From Candidatus Flexifilum breve (GTDB lineage: Bacteria; Chloroflexota; Anaerolineae; Aggregatilineales; Phototrophicaceae): 64,000 nucleotides of DNA. Below are positions 1-8,526 of this stretch, piece after piece. Positions within the stretch are counted from its first letter, which is position 1, and each line of letters starts with the position of its first letter. The DNA is taken from positions 1 to 64,000 of the forward strand of contig JADKGC010000006.1 in NCBI GenBank assembly GCA_016717205.1. Reading direction: 5' to 3'. Both the position numbers and the translations under genes were made by a program. The notes under the pieces are model-generated. The model made no database searches and was not told the origin of the DNA. It worked only from the letters and a program-made list of their open reading frames with translations.

Positions 1-26
1 GCTCAAGACTATGAATGGAGGCAATT

Positions 27-884
27 TTGACGAACAAGACTTTCGTTGACTCGGTGAAAACTATTGCCGTTATTCCGGCCTGTAATGAAGAACGCACGAT
101 TGGCAGTGTGGTTATCAAAGCCTGCTCGCAGGTAGAGACGGTGATCGTGCTCGATTTGGGTTCGGTTGATGCGACCAGCGCGATTGCGGCGGCGGCGGGC
201 GCAGTGGTGGTCGAAGCGGCTGCGCAAGATGGTGGAACAGCGCCGCTCGCCGTTGCGCTGCTGAAGGCGCGTGAATATGATCCCGACGCGGTTATCACGC
301 TGGAAGGGGAATGGAAATATCTGCTGGATGACGTCAGCGCTTTGGTTTCGCGGGTGCTGCACGATGAGGCGGATCTGGTGGTTGGGCAGCATGTCTTCGC
401 GCGCGGTCATATCGCCTATCAGCATGGGCGGAGCGTGTGCCGCGTGTACTCCCCGCAGGCGCTGGATGTGTTCAGCCTGATCCCGGTGGCGTTTGAACGC
501 AGCGCCGAGATCAAGCGGTTGGCGACTGACTACGGATTGAACGTTGTCGATGAGCCCGTCGAAATCCATCGGTTGAACGCTGCGGGACAGGGGCTGCTGG
601 CCGCGTTCTGGTCAATGCTGACCCTGTTGATCGGTTACGTCAAACAAGACCGCCTGCTGCTGACTTTCTCTATGCTCGGCGCTATTGCGCTCTGTGTCGG
701 CCTGCCTCTCGGACTCGTGATGGTCGTCGGTGAACTCCTCTTCGGCGAGTTCATGGCGCATCTGGCACTGCTGGTGTTCCTCGTGCTGGGGTTCGGGATT
801 GTCTCGACGTTCATTGGGTTCTTCCTGCATGGCATGCACGTTGTCGCTGAGCGCGCGTTGTGGCCGATGAGCATCCGTTCGTAG
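27..884 (+). CDS. Glycosyltransferase family 2-like membrane protein
   Basis: The N-terminal ~190 residues resemble the nucleotide-binding half of GT-A family 2 enzymes of the dolichol-phosphate mannose synthase type: a PACNEERTIG motif about 15 residues in, then LDLGSVDATS where the family has the D-x-S-x-D loop. The usual DxD/DADGQ metal site is replaced by LEGEWKYLLDD, so activity is doubtful. Two hydrophobic segments near the C terminus would anchor it in the membrane. I chose the TTG start at 27 because GGAGG (17-21) sits 5 bases upstream; an in-frame ATG at 15 has no ribosome site. A strong terminator follows. The substrate is unknown. Confidence 0.6.
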   Translation: MTNKTFVDSVKTIAVIPACNEERTIGSVVIKACSQVETVIVLDLGSVDATSAIAAAAGAVVVEAAAQDGGTAPLAVALLKAREYDPDAVITLEGEWKYLLDDVSALVSRVLHDEADLVVGQHVFARGHIAYQHGRSVCRVYSPQALDVFSLIPVAFERSAEIKRLATDYGLNVVDEPVEIHRLNAAGQGLLAAFWSMLTLLIGYVKQDRLLLTFSMLGAIALCVGLPLGLVMVVGELLFGEFMAHLALLVFLVLGFGIVSTFIGFFLHGMHVVAERALWPMSIRS

Positions 885-914
885 CTCCGCATAAAAGTAA
901 CGATAAATCGGGGG

Positions 915-952
915 ACGCCCGCCATCTTCGAAGATGGCGGGCGTTTGTTTTG
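915..952 (+). terminator. Intrinsic terminator after the GT2-like gene
   Basis: A perfect 30-base palindrome (915-944, arms starting ACGCCCGCC) is followed by TTGTTTTG. It lies between convergent genes and could serve both strands. Confidence 0.8.
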
Positions 953-986
953 TCAGCGCTAGATGTTTGGTTCGGTTGCGGCGGGG

Positions 987-2409
987 TTACAGCGCGGATT
1001 CCAGATGCGTGAGGAGCGGCGCGTCTTCGTGCGCCTTGATCAGCGGCAGACTAACGGTGAAGGTGGAACCGAGGCCTTCCGTGCTCGTCACGCTGATCGT
1101 ACCCCCCTGCTTCTTCACGAGCACTTCCGCAATCGAGACCCAGGCCATAACCCGCGCCGTTGCGCGCAAGGTCGCTGCGGTAGAAGCGCTGGAAGATGTG
1201 CGGCAGATCACGCGGTGCGATGCCGATGCCAGTGTCCGTCACCTGAATGCGGGCATGGGTCGCATCACACGATACACGTAGATGAATATCCCCATCTGGC
1301 GGCGTGAACTTGCAGGCATTGTCCAGCAATATGATCAGCACCTGTTTGAGCATGTCCCGGTCACCGAGCACGGTCACCGACTCCGGCATGGTGATGCGGA
1401 AGTCGCACTCGCGATTCCAGCCGTTCAACTGCCGCTCGACTTCGCGGATGAGCGGGGGGACGGTCACAGGTGCGGGGTCGGCATGCGGCGTACTGTCGGT
1501 ACGCGCCAAAGTGAGCAGGTCATGGACTAAGCGGATCATCCGCTGGTTCTCGTCGACGATGTCATTCAGAACTTCCTGCCGATCGGCGGCGCTGATCGGC
1601 GGATCGCGCTGGAGCAGGGCGAGGTTGCCGCGCATGGTCGTGAGCGGCGTGCGCAGTTCATGCGAGGCATCGGCGACGAAATGCCGCTGCGTTTGCAGCG
1701 CGTCGGTCACCTGTTGATAAGCTTCCTGCAGCGCAGCGAGCATCGCGTTGAAGGTCGTAGCCAACTTGCCGATCTCGTCCGGCGGCCCGCGATACTCGAC
1801 GCGCCGCTCAAAGTTACGCTCAGCGCGGATGAGCCCGGCGGTGCGCGTCAGTTGATCGACAGGGCGCAGCGCCGCCCCGGAGAGCACCCACCCACTGCCC
1901 ACCGCCAGCGCGAACATCGCCAGACTGCCGACGATCAGCGTGGTCTCGAGCACGATCAGCCCCTGTTCTTGGTCCGCTGTGGAGCGCGCCACTTGCAGGA
2001 TGCCGGTCACGCGCCCCCGGTCGACCATGGGTTGGCTGTAAATCATCATGGGTAAGTCTTCGACGTAGGTCGTCTCATAGACAGGTTGTCCGGCTTGAAC
2101 CAATTCCAGACCCGGCGTGCTGAGCGGAAGAATGTTGCCCTGAAGGTTGCTCGTCTGGTCGATCATATGGCCGGAACGGTCGCAGGCCTGCCAGTAGGTC
2201 TCGCCACTGCTTAAGGTATCCGTCGGCCACTGGACATAATTCGGCGCGTTGGCCGCATTGTCGATCAGACGGCTCATCATTGGCGCGCGTGTCTTGAGCA
2301 TGTCGCGCGTCGAATGCTTGACCACGACCAGCACGACCACGCTGAATACGGTCAGCGTGGCAGCGAGGATCAGACTGTAGAGCAGGGTGAGGCGCAGGCG
2401 AATGGACAT
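987..2409 (-). CDS. Sensor histidine kinase, frameshifted near the C terminus
   Basis: This is a membrane sensor kinase of the HAMP/HisKA/HATPase_c type. It has TM1 at ~8-30, an extracytoplasmic sensor to ~150, TM2 at ~150-176, then HAMP, the phospho-accepting H250 in SHELRTP, an N box (DNACKFT) and a G1 box (DTGIGI). The main frame runs out of homology just after GYGLGL. The missing end (SIAEVLVKKQGG... to the stop at 987) continues in another frame. Restoring one TC dinucleotide at about 1134-1139 repairs it to ~474 residues. It lies 9 bases downstream of the response regulator, as one operon. The break is either a real loss of function or a sequence error. Confidence 0.85.
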
Positions 2410-2418
2410 GGTTATTCG

Positions 2419-3096
2419 CTATTCATTGAGGCGCAGCATATAGCCGACGCCGCGGACAGTCTGAATCAGGCGGGGTTCACCGCCCGCCTCCAGTTTGGCG
2501 CGCAGGTGACCCACGGTGACTTCGAGCACGTTGGCATCACCGCCAAAGTCGTAGCTCCACACATCTTCGAGCAGTTTTTCGCGGCTGATTACGCGGCGCG
2601 GTTGACGCAAAAAGCAGGTGAGCAGGTCGTATTCTTTGGGGCTGAGCGGAATCAGCCGACCGCCGCGGCGCACATCGCGCGTGAGCGGGTCGATGCTGAG
2701 ATCGTCAAACACGAGCGGCGTCTCACCCTCATTCGGAACGGAACGCCGGAGCAGCGCGCGAATGCGCGCCAACAGCTCGCCCGGTTCAAACGGCTTGACC
2801 AGATAATCGTCCGCGCCGCTGTCCAGCCCCATGATTTTGTCTTCGAGCGTGTCGCGCGCGGTCAGCATGATGATCGGGATGCCGTCGGCCTTGCGCACGC
2901 GCTTGGCGACCTCTAGGCCATCCACGCGCGGCATCAGCCAGTCGAGCACGATCACATCTGGGCGGTGCGCCTGCGCCAGTGTAAGCGCCTGCTGCCCATC
3001 AAAGGCGGTGAGTACATCATAGCCCTCGTAGACGAGCGTGCGGCGCAGCATATCGATCATTTTCTGGTTGTCATCGACGATTAACACAGTCGGCAT
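2419..3096 (-). CDS. OmpR-family response regulator
   Basis: 225 residues. The N-terminal receiver domain has the acidic pair in VDDN, phospho-acceptor D52 (LDWLMP), T79 and K101. The C-terminal winged helix ends with the typical VRGVGYML motif. It is a DNA-binding regulator paired with the downstream kinase and transcribed first in the operon. An 11-base-spaced CTGAAA repeat lies ~60 bases upstream of the start and may be its own binding site. Confidence 0.95.
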   Translation of the reverse strand: MPTVLIVDDNQKMIDMLRRTLVYEGYDVLTAFDGQQALTLAQAHRPDVIVLDWLMPRVDGLEVAKRVRKADGIPIIMLTARDTLEDKIMGLDSGADDYLVKPFEPGELLARIRALLRRSVPNEGETPLVFDDLSIDPLTRDVRRGGRLIPLSPKEYDLLTCFLRQPRRVISREKLLEDVWSYDFGGDANVLEVTVGHLRAKLEAGGEPRLIQTVRGVGYMLRLNE

Positions 3097-3152
3097 GGTT
3101 CAGACCTGCATTCATGGACAGAGTATGTCCTGCATTGTAAACCATGCACCGA

Positions 3153-3169
3153 CTGAAAGATCGCTGAAA
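3153..3169. promoter_or_regulatory. Direct repeat, candidate response-regulator site
   Basis: CTGAAA occurs at 3153 and 3164, an 11-base period typical of tandem binding by OmpR/PhoB-type regulators. It lies between the regulator gene (start 3096, minus) and the DUF3105 gene (start 3270, plus). Confidence 0.35.
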
Positions 3170-3269
3170 CTACCGCGCAATCAGCGAACTTTCAGGAAAC
3201 GTCAAGTCCAGCCTCACTTCGGGTTTTGACACTTGCCATAGTTCATAACAGCACTAAAAGGATACAAGT

Positions 3270-3890
3270 ATGTCGTCTCAACGCAGCGTAAAGCGCAGTG
3301 CGCCGAAGCCGCCCGCACCGCCGCCAAGTTTCTGGGCGCAGTGGCTGACGCTGGATCGCATCATCATCGGCGGGACGGTGCTGGTCACCGTGCTCATTAT
3401 CGGCATTGTGGCTATCGGTTCCGGCAGCAATTACGCTGTCCGCAATACCGATATCGACGGCGTGGAAGTGTTCCCACGCCCGCAGCCCTCGCACGTCAAC
3501 GAGCCGGTCGATTACGAGCAGACGCCCCCGGTCGGCGGGCCGCATTACAGCGTGTGGCAGCAGTGCGGGGTATATACCGAACCCCTGTTTGACGAATATG
3601 CCGTGCATTCGCTCGAACACGGCGCGGTCTGGATCACCTACCAGCCGGATCTGGCGGCGGATCAAGTGGCGACTCTGCGCGACATCACCCGGCGCAGCAC
3701 GCATCGCCTGCTCAGCCCGTATCCCGGCATCGACAGCCCGATCATTTTGTCGGCGTGGGGTTACCAGTTGCGGCTGGACAATGCCGACGATGTGCGCCTG
3801 ATGCAGTTCATCCTCAAGTATGAACAGGGCGAACAGACCCCGGAATTGGGCGCGGTCTGCAGTGGCGGCGTCACGCTGACGAAGAGCTAA
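3270..3890 (+). CDS. DUF3105 membrane-anchored protein
   Basis: 206 residues: a Pro-rich cytoplasmic N terminus, one membrane segment (~32-53) and an exported DUF3105 domain. Family hallmarks are visible: VNEPVDYEQTPPVGGPHYSVWQQCGVY and SLEHGAVWITY, with conserved His, Trp and Cys residues. The family has no firm function. It is followed four bases later by a DUF305 gene; both domains are His-rich and often accompany metal or redox proteins, so a periplasmic-face metal role is plausible but inferred. Confidence 0.8.
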   Translation: MSSQRSVKRSAPKPPAPPPSFWAQWLTLDRIIIGGTVLVTVLIIGIVAIGSGSNYAVRNTDIDGVEVFPRPQPSHVNEPVDYEQTPPVGGPHYSVWQQCGVYTEPLFDEYAVHSLEHGAVWITYQPDLAADQVATLRDITRRSTHRLLSPYPGIDSPIILSAWGYQLRLDNADDVRLMQFILKYEQGEQTPELGAVCSGGVTLTKS

Positions 3891-3894
3891 GCAC

Positions 3895-4497
3895 ATGACC
3901 GTGATCGAACAACCGCAGGCACGCTCCACGCCTGCTGGACGCTTGCGTGAGATTGCGCTGTTCGTATGCTTGCTAGCGGCCTTGATCGCGCTGTTGGTGC
4001 TGCGTCCAACGGCTGAGCCGCCAGCGAACGCCGCCGAAATCGGGTTTGCGCGCGACATGATTGTGCATCACGCGCAGGCCGTGGACATGGCGATGCTGCT
4101 CTATGACCGCACGGATAACCCCGATCTCAAGACGATTGCGCTCGATATGGCGCTGACGCAGCAGGCGCAGATCGGGCAGATGCAGGGCTGGCTCAGCGTG
4201 TGGGGCGAGCCGATTGCCAGCGCTGATCTGCCGATGGCGTGGATGGACATGGCGGTGAGCAGCGGCCTGATGCCCGGTATGGCGACCGATGACGAACTCG
4301 CCAGCTTGCGGGCAGCGGACGGATCGGAGGCCGATGCGCTGTTCATCGCGTTGATGATTGCGCATCATCAGGGTGGGGTGCATATGGCGCAGGGGCTGCT
4401 GGCGCGTTCGGACACCCCGATTGTGCGGCGCTTGGCGCAGTCGATCATCGACGCGCAGCAGCGGGAAATCGCACTGCTGGAGAGTCTCAGGCCGTGA
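3895..4497 (+). CDS. DUF305 family protein
   Basis: 200 residues with an N-terminal membrane anchor (~20-40) followed by a helical DUF305 (ferritin-like) domain. Two histidine motifs, MIVHHAQAVDMA and MIAHHQGGVHMA, match the paired metal-binding helices of this family, some members of which are linked to copper or silver handling. It is probably co-transcribed with the DUF3105 gene (4-base gap). The exact metal and role are unproven. Confidence 0.8.
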   Translation: MTVIEQPQARSTPAGRLREIALFVCLLAALIALLVLRPTAEPPANAAEIGFARDMIVHHAQAVDMAMLLYDRTDNPDLKTIALDMALTQQAQIGQMQGWLSVWGEPIASADLPMAWMDMAVSSGLMPGMATDDELASLRAADGSEADALFIALMIAHHQGGVHMAQGLLARSDTPIVRRLAQSIIDAQQREIALLESLRP

Positions 4498-4591
4498 GGT
4501 TCGACACAGATCGGCAATGACAGCGGACTATGGCGTATGGCGTGAACTCGTGCGATAATGCGACCACACTGCAATCAGGAAATGTCGCCCT

Positions 4592-4654
4592 ATGTTGTCG
4601 GTTGTTTGTTGTCTGTGTCTGTGCGCTGCCCAACCACCACCCCTTGAGGTGTGA
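4592..4654 (+). CDS. Cys-rich leader peptide upstream of cysK
   Basis: 20 residues, MLSVVCCLCLCAAQPPPLEV. Four cysteine codons (TGT TGT CTG TGT CTG TGC) occur within six codons, then a PPP run, which itself slows ribosomes. AGGA (4577-4580) lies 11 bases upstream of the ATG. The stop is 35 bases before the terminator stem. The 12-base string TGTTGTCTGTGT is shared with the cysI leader. The likely role is as a ribosome-stalling sensor of Cys-tRNA supply, not a functional peptide. Confidence 0.65.
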   Translation: MLSVVCCLCLCAAQPPPLEV

Positions 4655-4689
4655 GGTCGCTCTGACATTTCCGTAACCCGGTGAACCCA

Positions 4690-4722
4690 GCGAGCCACTC
4701 TCAAGAGTGGCTCGCTTTTTTT
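4690..4722 (+). terminator. Terminator in the cysK leader
   Basis: 11-base-pair GC-rich stem (4690-4700 with 4705-4715), TCAA loop, then seven T. Only 27 bases separate the T-run from the cysK ATG, too few for a promoter, so it probably works as a regulated attenuator. Confidence 0.85.
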
Positions 4723-4749
4723 ATTCATGCTGAGGAGAGAGAACTGATC

Positions 4750-5682
4750 ATGAAGATTGCCGATAACATCACGCAACTGATTGGAAACACGCCGCTCGTC
4801 CGCCTGCACCGCGTCACCGATGGCGCGGGAGCGCAGGTGGTCGCCAAGCTCGAATACTTCAACCCGGCGCACAGCGTCAAGGACCGCATCGGCGTGTCGA
4901 TGATCGAAGCGGCGGAGCAAGCCGGACTGATCAAGCCGGAGACCGTAATCGTCGAGCCGACCAGCGGTAACACGGGCATCGCGCTGGCGATGGTGTGCGC
5001 GCAGCGCGGCTACCGCCTGATCCTCATCATGCCGGAGACGATGAGCAAGGAACGCCGCGCGCTGCTCAAGGCGTATGGCGCGGAACTCATCCTCACGCCC
5101 GGGCCGGGCGGTATGGGCGCGGCGATTGCCAAAGCGCAGGAACTCGCCGCCGCTGATCCGAACGTGTGGATTCCGCAGCAGTTCGAGAACCCGGCCAATC
5201 CCGCCGTGCATCGGCGCACGACCGCCGAGGAAATCTGGCGCGATACCGACGGGCAGATCGATTTCCTCGTGAGCGGCATTGGCACGGGTGGCACGATCAC
5301 GGGCGTGGGCGAAGTGCTCAAGGCGCGTAAGCCGGGCGTCAAGCTGATCGCCGTCGAACCCGCTGCGTCACCTGTGCTCTCCGGTGGGCAAAAAGGGCCG
5401 CACCCCATTCAGGGGATTGGCGCGGGCTTTGTGCCCAAGGTGCTCAACACGCAGATCTATGATGAGGTGATCCCTGTCCCTGCCGATGACGCTTTCACGA
5501 CCGCCCGCCGCATGGCGACCGACGAAGGTCTGCTCGTCGGTATTTCGTCGGGCGCGGCGACGTGGGCCGCGCTGCAAGTGGCCAAGCGTCCCGAAAACGC
5601 GGGCAAACTGATCGTCGTGATCATCCCGTCCTTCGGCGAACGCTACCTCTCGACCGCTCTGTACAGTCATTTGATGGAGTAA
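4750..5682 (+). CDS. cysK: Cysteine synthase (O-acetylserine sulfhydrylase)
   Basis: 310 residues, a fold-type II PLP enzyme that makes cysteine from O-acetylserine and sulfide. K44 in HSVKDRIG is the PLP Schiff-base lysine, TSGNT (71-75) is the substrate loop, and GTGGTITG binds the PLP phosphate. GAGGAGAGAG (4732-4741) supports the ATG at 4750. It lies 2 bases upstream of cysE, so the two-enzyme cysteine module is one operon controlled by the leader. Confidence 0.97.
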   Translation: MKIADNITQLIGNTPLVRLHRVTDGAGAQVVAKLEYFNPAHSVKDRIGVSMIEAAEQAGLIKPETVIVEPTSGNTGIALAMVCAQRGYRLILIMPETMSKERRALLKAYGAELILTPGPGGMGAAIAKAQELAAADPNVWIPQQFENPANPAVHRRTTAEEIWRDTDGQIDFLVSGIGTGGTITGVGEVLKARKPGVKLIAVEPAASPVLSGGQKGPHPIQGIGAGFVPKVLNTQIYDEVIPVPADDAFTTARRMATDEGLLVGISSGAATWAALQVAKRPENAGKLIVVIIPSFGERYLSTALYSHLME

Positions 5683-5684
5683 TC

Positions 5685-6350
5685 ATGTTTGCGACCATGC
5701 GCGAAGATATTCAGTCGGTGCTGACGCGCGATCCGGCAGCGTATGCACCGCTGCAAGTGATCCTGTTTTATCCGGGGCTGCACGCCATCTGGTTGCACCG
5801 GATCGCTCACCGGATGTGGAACGCGCGGTTGCACTTTCTCGCGCATGGTCTGGCCGTGTTCGCGCGCTGGCTGACGGGCATTGAGATTCACCCCGCCGCG
5901 AAAATCGGACGGCGGCTGTTCATCGATCACGGGATGGGGGTAGTTATTGGCGAGACGGCGGAGATCGGCGACGATGTCACGCTGTATCACGGGGTGACGC
6001 TGGGCGGGGTGAGCTTGTCGCATGGCAAGCGCCACCCCACGCTCGAAGATCATGTCACGGTCGGCGCGGGCGCGAAGGTGCTCGGCGCGATCACGATTGG
6101 CAAGCACAGCCGCATCGGCGCGAACTCGGTCGTCGTCAAAGATGTTGAGGCGGAGAAGGTCGTGGTTGGCATTCCGGGCAAAGTGGTGACGCGGGAACGC
6201 CGCGCCGATCCGGTCGATTTACAGCATGATCAACTGCCGGATGTGCTGGCCACGCGTCTGGATCTCGTGCTGGCGCGGCTCGAACGGATTGAGGCGCATC
6301 TGCGCGAAGATCAGGACGCATGGCAGGATGAGCTCGACTTCGCGATCTAG
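5685..6350 (+). CDS. cysE: Serine O-acetyltransferase
   Basis: 221 residues. It transfers acetyl from acetyl-CoA to serine, giving the O-acetylserine used by CysK. An N-terminal helical region is followed by left-handed beta-helix hexapeptide repeats with the family motifs IDHGMGVVIGETAEIGD and HGVTLGGV, and it ends in IPGKVV. Its length is that of the short SAT form. It starts 2 bases after cysK. Its stop overlaps by four bases with that of the convergent cobA gene. Confidence 0.95.
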   Translation: MFATMREDIQSVLTRDPAAYAPLQVILFYPGLHAIWLHRIAHRMWNARLHFLAHGLAVFARWLTGIEIHPAAKIGRRLFIDHGMGVVIGETAEIGDDVTLYHGVTLGGVSLSHGKRHPTLEDHVTVGAGAKVLGAITIGKHSRIGANSVVVKDVEAEKVVVGIPGKVVTRERRADPVDLQHDQLPDVLATRLDLVLARLERIEAHLREDQDAWQDELDFAI

Positions 6351-7105
6351 GGCGTGTGCCAGTCGAGTCCCTGCGCGCGCAGGTTGACCACATCCCCGAT
6401 GACAAACAGCGCGGGCGAACCGACCTGGGCCGCCTGCGCTAAACCGACAATCGTATCCACCGTGCCGACGATCACGCGCTGATCCGGCGTGGTGCCAGCT
6501 TCAATGCAGGCGGCGGGTTTCGCGCCATCGATGCCCGCTTTGAGCAGTTCGGCGATGATCTGCGGCAGGTAGGTCACGCCCATCAGCAGCACCAGTGTCC
6601 CCGCGCGCGCCGCCGCGGCAATCGCTGGATAATCGATGGCGCTTTCGGGCTTGTTCGGGTTCTCGTGCCCCGTCAGCACGGTAAAGGCGCTGGCGAGGGT
6701 ACGATCGGTCACGGGGATGCCCGCGTAGGCCGGGGCGGCGATGGCGCTGGACACGCCGGGCACGACTTCAAACGGAATGCCCGCCGCATGGCAGAACAAC
6801 CCTTCTTCGCCGCCACGCCCGAACACGAACGGATCGCCCCCTTTGAGCCGGACGACCAGCTTGCCCGCTTGCGCCTTTTCCACCAGCAGCGCGTTGATCT
6901 GCGGCTGCGGGATGCGGTGATCGTGCTGCGCTTTGCCCGCGTCGATGATCTCGGCGTCGGCGCGGCATTCTCTCAGCAGTTCGTGCGGGATGAGGCGGTC
7001 GTGAACCACCACCTCGGCGCGGCGCAGCAGGTCCAACCCCTTCACTGTGATCAGTCCCGGATCGCCGGGCCCCGCGCCCACCAGATAGACTTTGCCTACG
7101 TTCAT
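6347..7105 (-). CDS. cobA: Uroporphyrinogen-III C-methyltransferase
   Basis: 252 residues. The SAM-dependent enzyme methylates uroporphyrinogen III at C-2 and C-7 to give precorrin-2, the entry to siroheme. Motifs: KVYLVGAGPGDPGLITVKG at the N terminus, VVRLKGGDPFVFGRGGEE, and VVPGVSSAIAAPAYAGIPVTDR. The start at 7105 (MNVGKVYLV) overlaps the stop of the upstream chelatase as ATGA, showing translational coupling. No precorrin-2 dehydrogenase is fused to it or seen nearby. Confidence 0.95.
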   Translation of the reverse strand: MNVGKVYLVGAGPGDPGLITVKGLDLLRRAEVVVHDRLIPHELLRECRADAEIIDAGKAQHDHRIPQPQINALLVEKAQAGKLVVRLKGGDPFVFGRGGEEGLFCHAAGIPFEVVPGVSSAIAAPAYAGIPVTDRTLASAFTVLTGHENPNKPESAIDYPAIAAAARAGTLVLLMGVTYLPQIIAELLKAGIDGAKPAACIEAGTTPDQRVIVGTVDTIVGLAQAAQVGSPALFVIGDVVNLRAQGLDWHTP

Positions 7106-8421
7106 GATGTTTCCTCCAAGGCGGCGCTCAACCAGTGATTGCACGGTTCAGGGCACGGTAGCTCGTATATCTCCGGCTGGTCAAACCAAAGTGGTTCGAG
7201 AATGCACCGACCGCACACCCGCTCGACCAGCTTCGACTGGGCTGCTCGCGGCAACGTTTCCAAGCGGCGGTACATGCCGACCTGACGCCGCGCTGTCTGT
7301 GCGAGAGATTCGGTGCGGAACTGACCGTTTGACTCTGCTGCCCACAGCCCGACCACGCCGGGGTAGACGGTTTCAATCACCGCATGGATCTGTGCCGGAT
7401 CAGTGATGGGCACGCGCCAGCCGCGCGGCAGATCGTCGGATGTTGCCAGCGAGCGGAACGGGTTTTCGCGCACCCGCTGACGCAGGGCCGTGGGCGTCTC
7501 GATGATCTCGTGCGCCTCATCGTCACCCCAGGCGCGCACGTCGTCCAAGCTTAGCCGCAGCCCACCGAAACGGAGCGTGCCAGTGGAACGTACAGCTTCA
7601 GTCAAGGCTTCTCGTCCGACTGACGGAAAACCTTGCCACGCGTCGACGGATGGTTTCGGCTCAAACAGCGGCGCGCCTGCCTCCCGAGCGAGCGCGAGGA
7701 TCACGTTGAGCAGGTCGTCATCCACGCCGACCGGAGCGGTGTAGATGACTTGCCGTCCCTGCACCGTCCCCTGATTCATCCCCGGTTCCAGCCCCAGTTC
7801 GCGCGGCACATCAATGGTGGTATGCGACCCGGCGGCGAGGAAATACGGCACGGCGATGAGGTTGGGCGCTCGGCTGAGCGTATAGATTTCGGCGATTTCT
7901 GGTTCGTCGTCCAGATAAATGGCGTGGACTTCGGCGGCGACTCCGGCGGCGCGGATCCGTTCGGCGTGCGCTTCGGTCGCTTTGCGGCTGTCTGGATTGC
8001 GGCGGGTGCTGTGCCCAATGATAGCGACCGCCGTCTGCTCCGGAAGGAGATCGTAGTCGCGCAGTGCTGCGTCAACGCGGGCACGGACCACCTGCGCGAG
8101 GTAGGGATGTTCGTGAAGCGACGGCGTGTAGCGGATGCGGCGCCCGTCACACTCGGTGATCGCTCCGGTTAGTCCCATTTCGGCAGGGATGACCGACTGC
8201 GTGAAGAAGCCTTTCGCCGTGAACACCGGAATCACGGTGATATCGTGAGCAGAGATCGAGTAGAGCACGTTGGCGTACGACGGTTGCTCTTTCCAGAACG
8301 CCGCCGTGACTTCATCGGCGACGCCCAGCGCGCGCAGGCGATCCACATGCCGCCAGACCAAGCCCGCCGTCTGCGGGCTGATGTGTGAACCGTGTCCCGC
8401 GAGAATCAGTGCTGTTGTCAT
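7102..8421 (-). CDS. Sirohydrochlorin chelatase (CbiX) with DR2241-like Fe-S domain
   Basis: 439 residues. Two tandem CbiX/SirB-type chelatase halves are visible: LILAGHGSH at ~10 and AIIGHSTRRN at ~140, each with a catalytic His. A C-terminal extension contains four cysteines (VCGRC...CPEPC), matching the DR2241-type 4Fe-4S domain found on some Deinococcus and Chloroflexota chelatases. It would insert iron into sirohydrochlorin to finish siroheme for the neighbouring sulfite reductase. It overlaps cobA and is divergent from cysI across a 273-base regulatory gap. Confidence 0.88.
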   Translation of the reverse strand: MTTALILAGHGSHISPQTAGLVWRHVDRLRALGVADEVTAAFWKEQPSYANVLYSISAHDITVIPVFTAKGFFTQSVIPAEMGLTGAITECDGRRIRYTPSLHEHPYLAQVVRARVDAALRDYDLLPEQTAVAIIGHSTRRNPDSRKATEAHAERIRAAGVAAEVHAIYLDDEPEIAEIYTLSRAPNLIAVPYFLAAGSHTTIDVPRELGLEPGMNQGTVQGRQVIYTAPVGVDDDLLNVILALAREAGAPLFEPKPSVDAWQGFPSVGREALTEAVRSTGTLRFGGLRLSLDDVRAWGDDEAHEIIETPTALRQRVRENPFRSLATSDDLPRGWRVPITDPAQIHAVIETVYPGVVGLWAAESNGQFRTESLAQTARRQVGMYRRLETLPRAAQSKLVERVCGRCILEPLWFDQPEIYELPCPEPCNHWLSAALEETS

Positions 8422-8457
8422 CTTACCCGACTATCCCAATCTAGTTGATTCAGTTGG

Positions 8458-8486
8458 TTGACAAGTTTGCCATTCTACTATATTCT
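8458..8486 (+). promoter_or_regulatory. Promoter of the cysI leader
   Basis: TTGACA (8458-8463), a 17-base spacer, then TATTCT (8481-8486). The predicted transcript starts near 8493, giving a leader of about 200 bases before cysI. AGTTG-type repeats at 8443-8457 next to the -35 could bind a regulator. Confidence 0.65.
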
Positions 8487-8526
8487 TGCCAGCGTTACTC
8501 GTTTACGACAAAAAACAGGTTACTCC

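Larger units (their letters stand above)
4578..4722 (+). promoter_or_regulatory. cysK leader: candidate cysteine attenuator
   Basis: This leader holds a Cys-rich mini-ORF (4592-4654) and an intrinsic terminator (4690-4722) directly before cysK. GGAAATGTC (4578-4586) pairs perfectly with GACATTTCC (4664-4672), enclosing the mini-ORF. TCGCT (4657-4661) plus GG (4655-4656) can pair with AGCGA (4689-4693) and CC (4695-4696). This would break the terminator's 5' arm and act as an antiterminator. A ribosome stalled on the Cys codons would leave 4655-4661 free; one reaching the stop would cover it. A possible -10 (GATAAT, 4554-4559) lies upstream without a clear -35. Confidence 0.6.

Noticed and set aside
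4582..4644. Alternative leader reading frame MSPYVVGCLLS... before cysK
   Set aside because: AGGA is only one base from this ATG, and the frame holds just two scattered Cys; the 4592 frame has clustered Cys and a shared CCLC motif.
4690..4722. Hairpin as plain terminator of the DUF305 gene
   Set aside because: It is ~190 bases after that stop but only 27 bases before the cysK start, leaving no room for a cysK promoter.
4500..4750. SAM or T-box riboswitch before cysK
   Set aside because: No T-box GGTGGNACCGCG motif and no SAM-I core (GATGA / GGCAACC) seen.
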